This document shows, piece after piece, positions 35,437-42,947 of a stretch of DNA of 64,000 nucleotides. The notes under the pieces were generated by a model. It was not told the DNA's origin and searched no databases. It saw only the letters and a list, made by a program, of their open reading frames with translations. Origin of the DNA: an uncultured Coriobacteriaceae bacterium (GTDB taxonomy: Bacteria; Actinomycetota; Coriobacteriia; Coriobacteriales; Atopobiaceae); NCBI GenBank assembly GCA_902788705.1, contig CADALE010000010.1, positions 25,372 through 89,371 on the forward strand, read 5' to 3'. The position numbers and the translations under genes are program-made. Every line of letters starts with the position of its first letter. The stretch's first letter is position 1.

Positions 35437-35508
35437 GGCCATCCTCCCACTCAAACGCCACTCATCCACAGCAAACACCAAGGCAACCTAACAAACAAAG
35501 CACGTATA

Positions 35509-35548
35509 TTGCAGTCGTCTGTTCTATTTGTTATAGTGCTACTAGAAC
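35509..35548 (+). promoter_or_regulatory. Promoter and operator of the YtrA-type regulator
   Basis: TTGCAG (35509-35514) and TATAGT (35532-35537) are 17 bases apart. The inverted repeat GTTCTA (35521-35526) / TAGAAC (35543-35548) covers the -10 box, as expected for an autoregulating GntR protein. The regulator's ATG is at 35571. Confidence 0.6.
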
Positions 35549-35570
35549 AACCAGAACAAAAGGAGACTGT

Positions 35571-35975
35571 ATGCTCCTACGAGTAGACCTCACCTCACAA
35601 GAGCCCATTTACCTGCAGATTCGTTCGCAGATCGTGCAGGCAGTTGCCTCGGGCGAGCTTCAGGCCGGAGACCCCCTCCCCAGCGTGCGCTCCCTCGCAA
35701 GCGACCTCGGCGTCAACATGCACACCGTCAACAAGGCCTACGCGGTCCTGCGCGACGAGGGATACGTGATCATGCGCGGACGCAGTGGCGCCTACATCGC
35801 GGACCGGCCCTCTGCCCTCACTCCCGAGCGCGCCGCAAGCGACCGACAACGCCTCGCACAGGCCCTGCGCGGCCTCGCGCTCGAGCACAAAGCCCAAGGC
35901 GGCACGCTCGAGTCATTCACCGCTGCGGCAGCCGAACAGGCGGCACGCGTCTTCGCCACAGGCGACAGCCTCTAA
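35571..35975 (+). CDS. Short GntR regulator of the YtrA type
   Basis: The 134-residue protein has the winged helix (QEPIYLQIRSQIVQAVASGELQAGDPLPSVRSLASDLGVNMHTVNKAYAVLRDEGYV, residues about 9-65) and only a short C-terminal helical tail, as in YtrA-type regulators, which usually control a transporter or membrane-protein gene in the same operon. Here a DUF1648/DUF5808 membrane protein follows after 20 bases. AAAGGAG precedes ATG. An inverted repeat over its promoter suggests self-repression. Confidence 0.88.
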   Translation: MLLRVDLTSQEPIYLQIRSQIVQAVASGELQAGDPLPSVRSLASDLGVNMHTVNKAYAVLRDEGYVIMRGRSGAYIADRPSALTPERAASDRQRLAQALRGLALEHKAQGGTLESFTAAAAEQAARVFATGDSL

Positions 35976-35995
35976 CCATTCAAAGGAGCACTTCG

Positions 35996-37123
35996 ATGAA
36001 CCTCATCTACCTCATGTTCTGCACCATGGTGCTGTTTGTCGGACTCATCCTCGCCATGACCCCGTGGCTCATGCCACAGACTGAGTGCTTCTCTGTCACC
36101 GTCCCCCACGGCGCCCGAAAGGAAGAGCTGCTCAGGGGTTTCATGCGCAGCTACACCCTCTGGATGGCCGTGCTCACCGCAGTTTGCACGCTTGCTTGGC
36201 CTGCTGCGCTCATGGTAAGCCCCATTGACCTCACCACCCGGTCGGGAGAAGCCGCGCTCACGCTGCTTCTGCTCGTCACCACCTTTGTTCCCATCATCGC
36301 CTCGTTCGCGCTCATGCTGCACTTCCGCGCCCGCGTGCAGGCGGTCAAGCAGGAGCGCGGTTGGGTGCCCGAGCATGCAGCTGCGGCGGCGTTCGTAGGC
36401 ACGGAGAGCTTCCCCGAGCCTCTTTCGCTCGCCTGGGACCTCCTCTACCTGCCGCTCATTGGTGGTTTGGCGGTCTTCACGTTCACCCACTACGATCAGT
36501 TTCCCAGCCAGATTCCCATGAACATCGACCTCGCGGGCAACGTGGGCTCCACGGTTCCCAAAAGCCCCCTTACGGTGCTCTTTCCCACCTTCCTCGTTGC
36601 CTTCATGGGCGCAATATTCACCCTCGTCCATTGGGGAACCATCCACTCGAAGAAGCCCGTCGATCCAGCGGCGCCAGCCAGTTCGGCCCTTGCCTACGCA
36701 ACGTTCGCACGTGTGCAAAGCATCTTGATGGTGGTGGGCGGCCTCATGGTTTCCGGTGTGACAGCAGTCCTCATCCTCGCCAGCTCGCTCGGCACGGTCT
36801 CGATGGCGTCAGCCGCGCTCATCACCACGATCGTTACCATTGCCTTTGTCGCGGCAATCACCATCATCTCTCTGGTAATGGGCCAGTCTGGATCGCGCCT
36901 CTTTGCCGATAGCGCATCCACAGGCATCGCGCGCGATGATGACGAGCATTGGCTGTTGGGCACCATCTACTGCAACCGTGAGGATCCCAGCATCTTTGTG
37001 CCCAAGCGATTCGGCATCGGGTGGACCAGCAACATCGCCCGCTGGGAAACATGGGCATTCGTGGCGGGCATCGTGGCGCTCTGTGTCCTGCTCATCGTCC
37101 TGACGGGAGCAATGGCCTCGTAG
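35996..37123 (+). CDS. DUF1648/DUF5808 membrane protein
   Basis: The 375-residue protein has about seven membrane helices. The central part (YDQFPSQIPMNIDLAGNVGSTVPKS) matches DUF1648, and HWLLGTIYCNREDPSIFVPKRFGIGWT near residues 320-346 is the DUF5808 block. This arrangement resembles SdpI-like immunity or signalling proteins, whose members protect against antimicrobial peptides; that role is only a possibility. Its coupling to a YtrA-type regulator (20-base gap) suggests induction by envelope stress or a peptide. Confidence 0.85.
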   Translation: MNLIYLMFCTMVLFVGLILAMTPWLMPQTECFSVTVPHGARKEELLRGFMRSYTLWMAVLTAVCTLAWPAALMVSPIDLTTRSGEAALTLLLLVTTFVPIIASFALMLHFRARVQAVKQERGWVPEHAAAAAFVGTESFPEPLSLAWDLLYLPLIGGLAVFTFTHYDQFPSQIPMNIDLAGNVGSTVPKSPLTVLFPTFLVAFMGAIFTLVHWGTIHSKKPVDPAAPASSALAYATFARVQSILMVVGGLMVSGVTAVLILASSLGTVSMASAALITTIVTIAFVAAITIISLVMGQSGSRLFADSASTGIARDDDEHWLLGTIYCNREDPSIFVPKRFGIGWTSNIARWETWAFVAGIVALCVLLIVLTGAMAS

Positions 37124-37141
37124 GCAGCTAACGCCCTCCTT

Positions 37142-37157
37142 GTATATGCGCTATACT
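37142..37157 (+). promoter_or_regulatory. Candidate promoter and operator of the RelB-PIN pair
   Basis: GTATA-N5-TATAC (37142-37156) is an inverted repeat that overlaps a -10-like TATACT (37152-37157), 27 bases before the antitoxin start. Toxin-antitoxin promoters are usually self-repressed at such sites. No good -35 box is visible. Confidence 0.4.
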
Positions 37158-37183
37158 GCTAGCAGCTACGCAAGGAGGAGTCC

Positions 37184-37519
37184 ATGCCATCAACCGTCCA
37201 GCTCAACACACGCATCGACCCCGGCCTCAAGGCGCGGGGCGATGCCGTCTTTGCCCGCGCAGGCCTAAGCTCAAGCGAGGTCGTTCGTGCCGTCTGGGAA
37301 GCTGCGGCACGCACGCAAGAGGTGCCTGAATGCGTGCGGGCATCCAAGGAAGGGGCGAAGCCTGCGCAGATCGACGCCATCAAAGAGGGCGCCGGCCTTG
37401 CCCGGCGCATGGCTGAGGAGCTGGGCATACGAGTCTCGGAAGAGCTACCTGAGTACCACGCACTCCGCGACGAGGCATACGACGCGCTGATTGACGAGAT
37501 GGAGGCGCGCCATGCTTGA
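37184..37519 (+). CDS. RelB/DinJ-family antitoxin
   Basis: The 111-residue protein has an N-terminal ribbon-helix-helix domain (TVQLNTRIDPGLKARGDAVFARAGLSSSEVVRAVWEAAA) like RelB/DinJ antitoxins, followed by a charged C-terminal region ending EYHALRDEAYDALIDEMEARHA that would wrap the toxin. GGAGGAG lies upstream of the start. Its end overlaps the PIN-domain gene by 8 bases, so antitoxin and toxin are translationally coupled. Confidence 0.85.
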   Translation: MPSTVQLNTRIDPGLKARGDAVFARAGLSSSEVVRAVWEAAARTQEVPECVRASKEGAKPAQIDAIKEGAGLARRMAEELGIRVSEELPEYHALRDEAYDALIDEMEARHA

Positions 37520-37991
37520 CGCAAAGACGTTTCTCGTCGACACCAACGTCTGGATTGACTACTTCATGGCTTCCGAGCCTCATGGCAAGGAGGTGCTCGC
37601 GTTCTTTGAGGCCGTCGACCAGCGCGGAGGGACGCTGCTCTACGCACCGACCACGCTCAAGGACGTCTTCTTCCTTGTCCCGCGCATCCTCAGGCGTGAG
37701 GCACAGGCCGCAGGAGAGCTCGAGGGCATCTCGTTTGCCCCGGCAGCATGGGCGTGCGTACGCAGCATGACCGAGATTGCCGCCGCCGCACCGCTGACGC
37801 TACCCGAGTGCGACCTCGCGTGGATGCTGCGCACTCGGCACCCCGATCTTGAGGACAACCTGATCATCGCGGCAGCGGAGACGTGCAACGCAGACTACGT
37901 GGTGAGCTATGACCGCGACCTGCTCGAGCACTTCTCCCCCGCTTGCATCACGCCTGAGCAGGCCTGTAACCTGCTGAGCATTTGTTCGTAG
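37512..37991 (+). CDS. PIN-domain ribonuclease toxin
   Basis: The 159-residue protein is a PIN-fold nuclease. Metal-binding acids are seen at Asp10 (FLVDTNVWIDYF), Asp115 (LEDNLIIAAAE) and Asp134/Asp136 (VSYDRDLLE), with Asp51 (TLKDVFF) in the usual position of a second-helix acid. PIN toxins cut tRNA, rRNA or mRNA. ATG at 37512 has GGAGG upstream. It is partnered with a RelB/DinJ-type antitoxin rather than the more usual VapB. Confidence 0.87.
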   Translation: MLDAKTFLVDTNVWIDYFMASEPHGKEVLAFFEAVDQRGGTLLYAPTTLKDVFFLVPRILRREAQAAGELEGISFAPAAWACVRSMTEIAAAAPLTLPECDLAWMLRTRHPDLEDNLIIAAAETCNADYVVSYDRDLLEHFSPACITPEQACNLLSICS

Positions 37992-38052
37992 CCTTGGGAT
38001 GAAGCGAAGGCACCAACCATGGGTGCCAGAGAGGCATGCCAGCGATTCCTAT

Positions 38053-38080
38053 AAAAAAGGAGGGGCCTTATGGCCCCTCC
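38053..38080 (-). terminator. Rho-independent terminator of the radical SAM gene
   Basis: On the minus strand, a perfect 9-bp stem GGAGGGGCC / GGCCCCTCC with a 4-base loop is followed by TTTTTT, 23 bases after the radical SAM stop. It can also serve the toxin gene on the plus strand, but without a T-run. Confidence 0.9.
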
Positions 38081-38102
38081 CCCGCACGCATCTGAGACTC
38101 TC

Positions 38103-39566
38103 TTAGCTTGCCAGAGAAACGTGCTCGGACCGCTCCTGCGCCTCGATCCTTGCCGCGCGCTCACGAGCGGCCTCTCCCGCGATGACGGCCTGGCCGCCGT
38201 CGGGATGCAGCTCGTTCCAAAGCCGCTCCGCCTCTGCCTCCCAACCGCGCGCGTAGGGCGTCGTGCGCTCGCAGAGGCTCTCGGCGCTCTCGGGTGCCAC
38301 GTAGTCCGTCGCGTGCGCCCCTGACTCGCACACCATCTGCGGAAGCACCTCGGGATTCTCGAGCATGGGGCACGGGCGCAGGTGGTTCTCGTTCCACGGA
38401 TAGTGATCGTGGTAGGCCTGGAAGAGCGGCTGCCTCAGGCAGTCGAGCAGGCTCTGCTCCTTGATGTTGGCACCCGAATAGTGGATGAACACGCACGGCT
38501 CGACGTCACCACGCGCGTTGATGTGGCAGTACGCACGTCCGCCGGCGATGCAGCCAGCCACGAACTCTCCGTCATTCTGGAAGTCCATGGCAAAGATGGG
38601 CTTCCCGCCCTCAAAGCCACGCACCTCGCGAAGCCTGTGCAGCATGTACTCGCGCTGCTCGTAGGTAGGCATGAGGTCGGCGCTCGCCCCGTCCCCCACG
38701 GGCATGTAGTGGAAGTACCATGCCCAACGGCACCCCTTCTCAACCAGAAGGTCAAAGAACTCGTCCGAGGAGACGAGCTCAGTGTTGTCGCGCGTGTAGC
38801 ACGTCGACGTGCCAAAGAGGAGCCCGTAGGAACGCATGAGGTCGAAGGCGCGCATCACCTCTTCGAACGATCCGTCCCCGCGACGGCCGTCGTTGACCTC
38901 GGGCTCGTAGCTCTCCAACGAGACCGAGAACACGATGTTCCCAAGCCGCGCGACCTCCCGGCAGAACTCCTCGTCAACGAGGCTCGCGTTGGTGAAGATG
39001 TTGAACTCGCAGTCCCCATGTGCCTCGGCGAGGCGCAGCACGTCACGCTTGCGCACCAGCGGCTCCCCGCCCGTCAGCATGTAGAAATGACAGCCAAGCT
39101 CCGCGCCCTGCGTCACGAGACGGTCCATGTCCTCGTACGTCAGGTTGAGCGAGTTGCCGTAATCCGCCGCCCAGCAGCCGACGCAGTGCTTGTTGCATGC
39201 GCTTGTCGGGTCAAATAGGATGATCCAGGGGACGTTGCAGTTATAGCGGTCGGCGTTCACCATCGTCGTGCGCAGCCCCCTGAACGCCGACTCATAGCCG
39301 GCGTTCAGCAAGAACGTACGCAGCACGTTGGGGTCGCTCTTGTCGATGACGTCAAACAGCCACTGTTGCCACTTGGACCCTGGATGCAGGGCGGCGCGCA
39401 CCCCGTCAACGGAGTTGGGTACGGTATCTTCTATCAGTGGCTCGACCAGGTCGATGAGCCTCCCGATGGCTTTGTCTCGGTTTGACCCAGAGATGCTCCT
39501 CATGACTTGGTTGATGGCAATCTCGAACGTCTTGCGTTCAGCAGCATGGGCAATGGTCGATTGCAT
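38103..39566 (-). CDS. Radical SAM protein with SPASM-like C-terminus
   Basis: The 487-residue protein has about 100 helical residues first, then a radical SAM domain with CNKHCVGC binding the [4Fe-4S] cluster, MLTGGEPL (the GGE SAM-contact motif), and NIFTNASL. The C-terminal half has several cysteines (CIAGGRAYCHINARGDVEPC, and CPMLENP), typical of SPASM-type auxiliary cluster domains. The reaction is unknown; no peptide substrate gene is evident next to it. It is divergent from a TetR regulator that probably controls it. Confidence 0.88.
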   Translation of the reverse strand: MQSTIAHAAERKTFEIAINQVMRSISGSNRDKAIGRLIDLVEPLIEDTVPNSVDGVRAALHPGSKWQQWLFDVIDKSDPNVLRTFLLNAGYESAFRGLRTTMVNADRYNCNVPWIILFDPTSACNKHCVGCWAADYGNSLNLTYEDMDRLVTQGAELGCHFYMLTGGEPLVRKRDVLRLAEAHGDCEFNIFTNASLVDEEFCREVARLGNIVFSVSLESYEPEVNDGRRGDGSFEEVMRAFDLMRSYGLLFGTSTCYTRDNTELVSSDEFFDLLVEKGCRWAWYFHYMPVGDGASADLMPTYEQREYMLHRLREVRGFEGGKPIFAMDFQNDGEFVAGCIAGGRAYCHINARGDVEPCVFIHYSGANIKEQSLLDCLRQPLFQAYHDHYPWNENHLRPCPMLENPEVLPQMVCESGAHATDYVAPESAESLCERTTPYARGWEAEAERLWNELHPDGGQAVIAGEAARERAARIEAQERSEHVSLAS

Positions 39567-39652
39567 GTGTGCGTCTCCTCTCGTTGCGCCGTATGCTCAC
39601 GAGAGAGGTTATTGCCACTCGACCACAGCGCATACTGTCCAACAGCCTAATA

Positions 39653-39690
39653 GTGTCTAGTTTTGCGACACGCTGCCCTACTTGTATAAT
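39653..39690 (+). promoter_or_regulatory. Promoter of the TetR gene with possible operator
   Basis: TTGCGA (39663-39668) and TATAAT (39685-39690) are 16 bases apart, a strong sigma-70 layout. GTGTC (39653-39657) and GACAC (39667-39671) form an inverted repeat over the -35 box and may be a TetR operator in the divergent region. Confidence 0.55.
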
Positions 39691-39745
39691 GCCGTCGGAA
39701 TATGTCTCTGAGGTTTGGGTATGCCCCTCATAAGGAGGAACCGCC

Positions 39746-40327
39746 ATGTCCAAAGCCAACCTGACAAAGCGCGCACTGTCCGAGGCATTCTCTGAGCTTC
39801 TGAAGGAAAAGCCCTTCGAACAGATCACCGTAACCGACATCGCCCGCAAAGCCGGCCTAAACCGGCAGACGTTCTACTACCACTTCCGCGACCTGTACGA
39901 CCTCATCGAGTTTTCCGTCAAACGGCGCGTCCACGCCATCCTTCCAGACATAGAGAGCATGCAGGACTGGGAGCTTGACCTCGTGACCGTTCTCAACGCG
40001 CTCAGCGACGAGCGCGACTCCGTCTACAAGCTTGGTCATTCCCTCGACCAGAGGTACGTGAAGCGCTTCATGAGGGAGCATGTCAGCGACCTAGTGGGCT
40101 CGTTCATCATGCGGACGCAGCCGGAGGAACGCCTCACCGAGGAAGATCGCCAGCTCATCGCCCAGTTCTTTGGCGCCGGCCTCATCGACATCCTGGACAG
40201 CTGGGTAGACGAGGGCATGCTCGAGCCTCCAGAGCACCTCGTGCGGCGCCTCTCGTTGTTCTTGGCGGACAGCATCGAGATAGCGGTGCGGCAGCTCGCG
40301 GAGGCTCGCTCGGCACCTCTTGGCTGA
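39746..40327 (+). CDS. TetR-family regulator
   Basis: The 193-residue protein has an N-terminal TetR helix-turn-helix (LTKRALSEAFSELLKEKPFEQITVTDIARKAGLNRQTFYYHFRDLYDLI) and an all-helical ligand domain of the DhaS-like TetR_C type. AAGGAGG precedes ATG. It is divergent from the radical SAM gene, which is its likely target along with itself, and converges on the uvrA-like gene with only 14 bases between stops. Confidence 0.9.
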   Translation: MSKANLTKRALSEAFSELLKEKPFEQITVTDIARKAGLNRQTFYYHFRDLYDLIEFSVKRRVHAILPDIESMQDWELDLVTVLNALSDERDSVYKLGHSLDQRYVKRFMREHVSDLVGSFIMRTQPEERLTEEDRQLIAQFFGAGLIDILDSWVDEGMLEPPEHLVRRLSLFLADSIEIAVRQLAEARSAPLG

Positions 40328-40341
40328 GGATGGGGGCAGCT

Positions 40342-42870
40342 CTACAGCTCTTCTGCCAGATAGCGGCCGGTAACGCTGTCGGGGCACGCGGCAACGTCCT
40401 CGGGTACGCCAGCGCACACGATGCGGCCACCCTCTTCGCCACCGCCAGGACCCATGTCGATGACCCAATCCGCATTGGCAATCATGTCCAGGTCATGCTC
40501 GATAACCACCACCGTAGCACCGTTTTCAACTAGACCCTGCAACACCCCAAGCAGCACCTCGACGTCAAGCGGATGCAGGCCAATGGTGGGCTCATCAAAC
40601 ACGAAGAGCGCGTCGTCCTGCCTGCGGCCAATTTCGCTCGCAAGCTTCAAGCGCTGCGCCTCGCCACCTGAGAGTGCTGGCGTGGCCTCACCCAGCGTGA
40701 GGTACCCCAACCCTAAGTCATGCAGAATCTGCAACTTGGCCGCCACCTTCCTCAGCGATCCCAGCTTCTGCAACGCCTGGTCCACGGTCATGGCCATAAG
40801 CTCGGGCAGGCTGACGTAGTTGCCTTTCTCACCCGCCTTGGTGCGCATCGTATGACGCTTGATATCCCACGCGAGCGGCGCGTAACGAGATCCCTCGCAA
40901 TCCGGGCACGGGATGTCCACGTCGGGAAGAAACTGCACATCAAGCGATATCTGGCCCGTGCCGTCGCACGTAGGACAGCGGAGCGACCCCGTGTTGTACG
41001 AGAAATCGCCCGCCTTGAGGCCATGCTCCTTTGCGTCGGTGGTCTGCGAGAAAACGCGCCGCAGGTCATCGAGCACCCCAGAGTACGTGGCCACCGTAGA
41101 GCGCACGTTGGCTCCGATAGGGGTCGCGTCAATGAGGTTGGCACGGCGAAGGCCCTCGGCGTCAATCGCACGCACGTGACGCGGCAGGCGCTCCCCCGCA
41201 ATTGCTGCGGTAAGCGCTGGCACCAAGCTCTCAAGCACGAGCGTGGTCTTTCCCGAACCCGAGACACCCGTCACCGCCGTCATCCGGCCGCGCGGAATCT
41301 GCACCTCAAGCGGCTGCACCGTGTGGATCATGTCCGTCTCGAGATAAATGGTGCCCAGGTCAAACATGTCACGCTCAAGTGCACGAGCCCGTGCGCGAAT
41401 CTTGCGCGCACCCGACAGGAAGGGCGCTATGCGTGAGTCCGCACATGCGCACACTTCATCAACCGTTCCCTGGGCAATGACCGTGCCGCCCTCGGCGCCG
41501 GAGCGAGGCCCCACCTCAACGATGTGGTCGGCCGTGCGCAGCACGCGCACGTCGTGGTCAACCACCACCACGGAGTTTCCGTCTGCCACGAGGTCATCCA
41601 TCACGGTGAGCAGACCCTCTACGTTGTCGGGATGCAAGCCGATGGACGGCTCGTCCAACACGTACAGCACCCCTGTCGTGCGGTTTCGCACCGCCCGGGC
41701 CAGCTGCACGCGCTGGCGCTCGCCGGTAGAGAGCGTGGCGCTCGCACGATCCAGCGAGAGGTACCCCAGTCCCAGCTGCCGCAGGCGCTCAGCAGGCTCC
41801 ACCGTCTCGGCCACGATGCTCTGCGCCATCGGCCGCAGCTCATCCGGCACCGAGGAGGGGACGTCGGCCAGCCATGCCACCAGCTGGTCCAAGGTCAAGG
41901 CCGTGGCTTGCGCCAAGTTGATGCCCCGCACAAGCGGCGCGCGGGCGGCATCGGACAGCCGCGTGCCACCACAGTCGGGGCATGGCGCCTCGGTAAGGTA
42001 GCGCGCCACGCGCCGCAGGCCTTTCTCGTCCTTCACCTTGGCAAGGGCGTTCTCCACCGAGGCCCGCGCGCTGTAGTAGGTAAAGTCCATCTCGCCCGCC
42101 GTGCCGGTTTTCTCGTTGTGGTACAGCAGGTGGTACTTGTCGGGTGCGCCGTGCAGCACAAACTCCTTCTGCTCGGGCGTAAGGTCGCGAAAGGGGATGT
42201 CGGTGGGGATGCCCGCCTGCCGCGCGATGTCCTTCATGAGCGACCACATGAGGTGACCCCACGGCGCGACGGCGCCCTCGTCGATGGTCTTGGACTCGTC
42301 GGGCACGAGCGTCGCCTCGTCGATGTCGCGAACCGTGCCCGTACCCGCGCAGGTGGGGCAGGCGCCATCGGAGTTGAAGGCCAGCATCTCCGCACCGGGG
42401 CCCATGAAGTGCTCGCCGCACACGGGGCACACGATGTCCTGCTCAAGCGCCACGGCCATGCTGGGCGGTGCGTAGTGCCCATTGGGGCAGCGGTGGCTGC
42501 CAAGGCGGCTGAACAGCAGGCGCAGGTGGTTGAGGAGCTCCGTCGACGTGCCAAACGTGGAGCGCACGCCAGGCACGCTGGGTCGCTGGCGCAGCGCGAT
42601 GGCCGCCGGCACATGCAGCACCTCGTCCACCTGCGCGCGCCCCGCCTGACTGATGCGCCGGCGGGTGTAGGTGGAGAGGCTCTCCATGTAGCGGCGGCTA
42701 CCCTCGGCGTACAGCACGCCCAGCGCCAGGCTGCTCTTGCCCGAGCCCGACACCCCGGCGATGCCCACCACCTGGTTCAGCGGTATGGACACGTCCACGT
42801 CCTTCAGGTTGTGAACGCGTGCGCCACGCACCTCGATATGCGTAGGCTGGGAATGACGGGCATGGCTCAT
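40342..42870 (-). CDS. Class II UvrA-like ABC ATPase (UvrA2)
   Basis: The 842-residue protein has two ABC modules: Walker A GVSGSGKSSLALGVLY with signature LSTGERQRVQLARA, and GVSGSGKTTLVLES with signature LSGGEAQRLKLASE. Zinc-finger cysteine pairs are visible (CPVCGEH, CPTCAGTG, CPDCGGTRL, CPTCDGTG, CPDCEGSRY). It is about 100 residues shorter than housekeeping UvrA, mainly lacking the UvrB-binding insert, which marks class II UvrA proteins linked to drug-adduct tolerance. It stands alone on the minus strand, next to a TetR regulator whose gene converges on it. Confidence 0.92.
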   Translation of the reverse strand: MSHARHSQPTHIEVRGARVHNLKDVDVSIPLNQVVGIAGVSGSGKSSLALGVLYAEGSRRYMESLSTYTRRRISQAGRAQVDEVLHVPAAIALRQRPSVPGVRSTFGTSTELLNHLRLLFSRLGSHRCPNGHYAPPSMAVALEQDIVCPVCGEHFMGPGAEMLAFNSDGACPTCAGTGTVRDIDEATLVPDESKTIDEGAVAPWGHLMWSLMKDIARQAGIPTDIPFRDLTPEQKEFVLHGAPDKYHLLYHNEKTGTAGEMDFTYYSARASVENALAKVKDEKGLRRVARYLTEAPCPDCGGTRLSDAARAPLVRGINLAQATALTLDQLVAWLADVPSSVPDELRPMAQSIVAETVEPAERLRQLGLGYLSLDRASATLSTGERQRVQLARAVRNRTTGVLYVLDEPSIGLHPDNVEGLLTVMDDLVADGNSVVVVDHDVRVLRTADHIVEVGPRSGAEGGTVIAQGTVDEVCACADSRIAPFLSGARKIRARARALERDMFDLGTIYLETDMIHTVQPLEVQIPRGRMTAVTGVSGSGKTTLVLESLVPALTAAIAGERLPRHVRAIDAEGLRRANLIDATPIGANVRSTVATYSGVLDDLRRVFSQTTDAKEHGLKAGDFSYNTGSLRCPTCDGTGQISLDVQFLPDVDIPCPDCEGSRYAPLAWDIKRHTMRTKAGEKGNYVSLPELMAMTVDQALQKLGSLRKVAAKLQILHDLGLGYLTLGEATPALSGGEAQRLKLASEIGRRQDDALFVFDEPTIGLHPLDVEVLLGVLQGLVENGATVVVIEHDLDMIANADWVIDMGPGGGEEGGRIVCAGVPEDVAACPDSVTGRYLAEEL

Positions 42871-42947
42871 GGACGGCTCCTCCTGTCGGTCGAGACGCCC
42901 ATGATTGTAGTACGTGACCTCCCCGCAGGCATGACGGCCCAGAAGAT

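Noticed and set aside
40342..42870. Housekeeping uvrA
   Set aside because: It is about 100 residues too short, lacks the UvrB-binding insert and has the class II layout.
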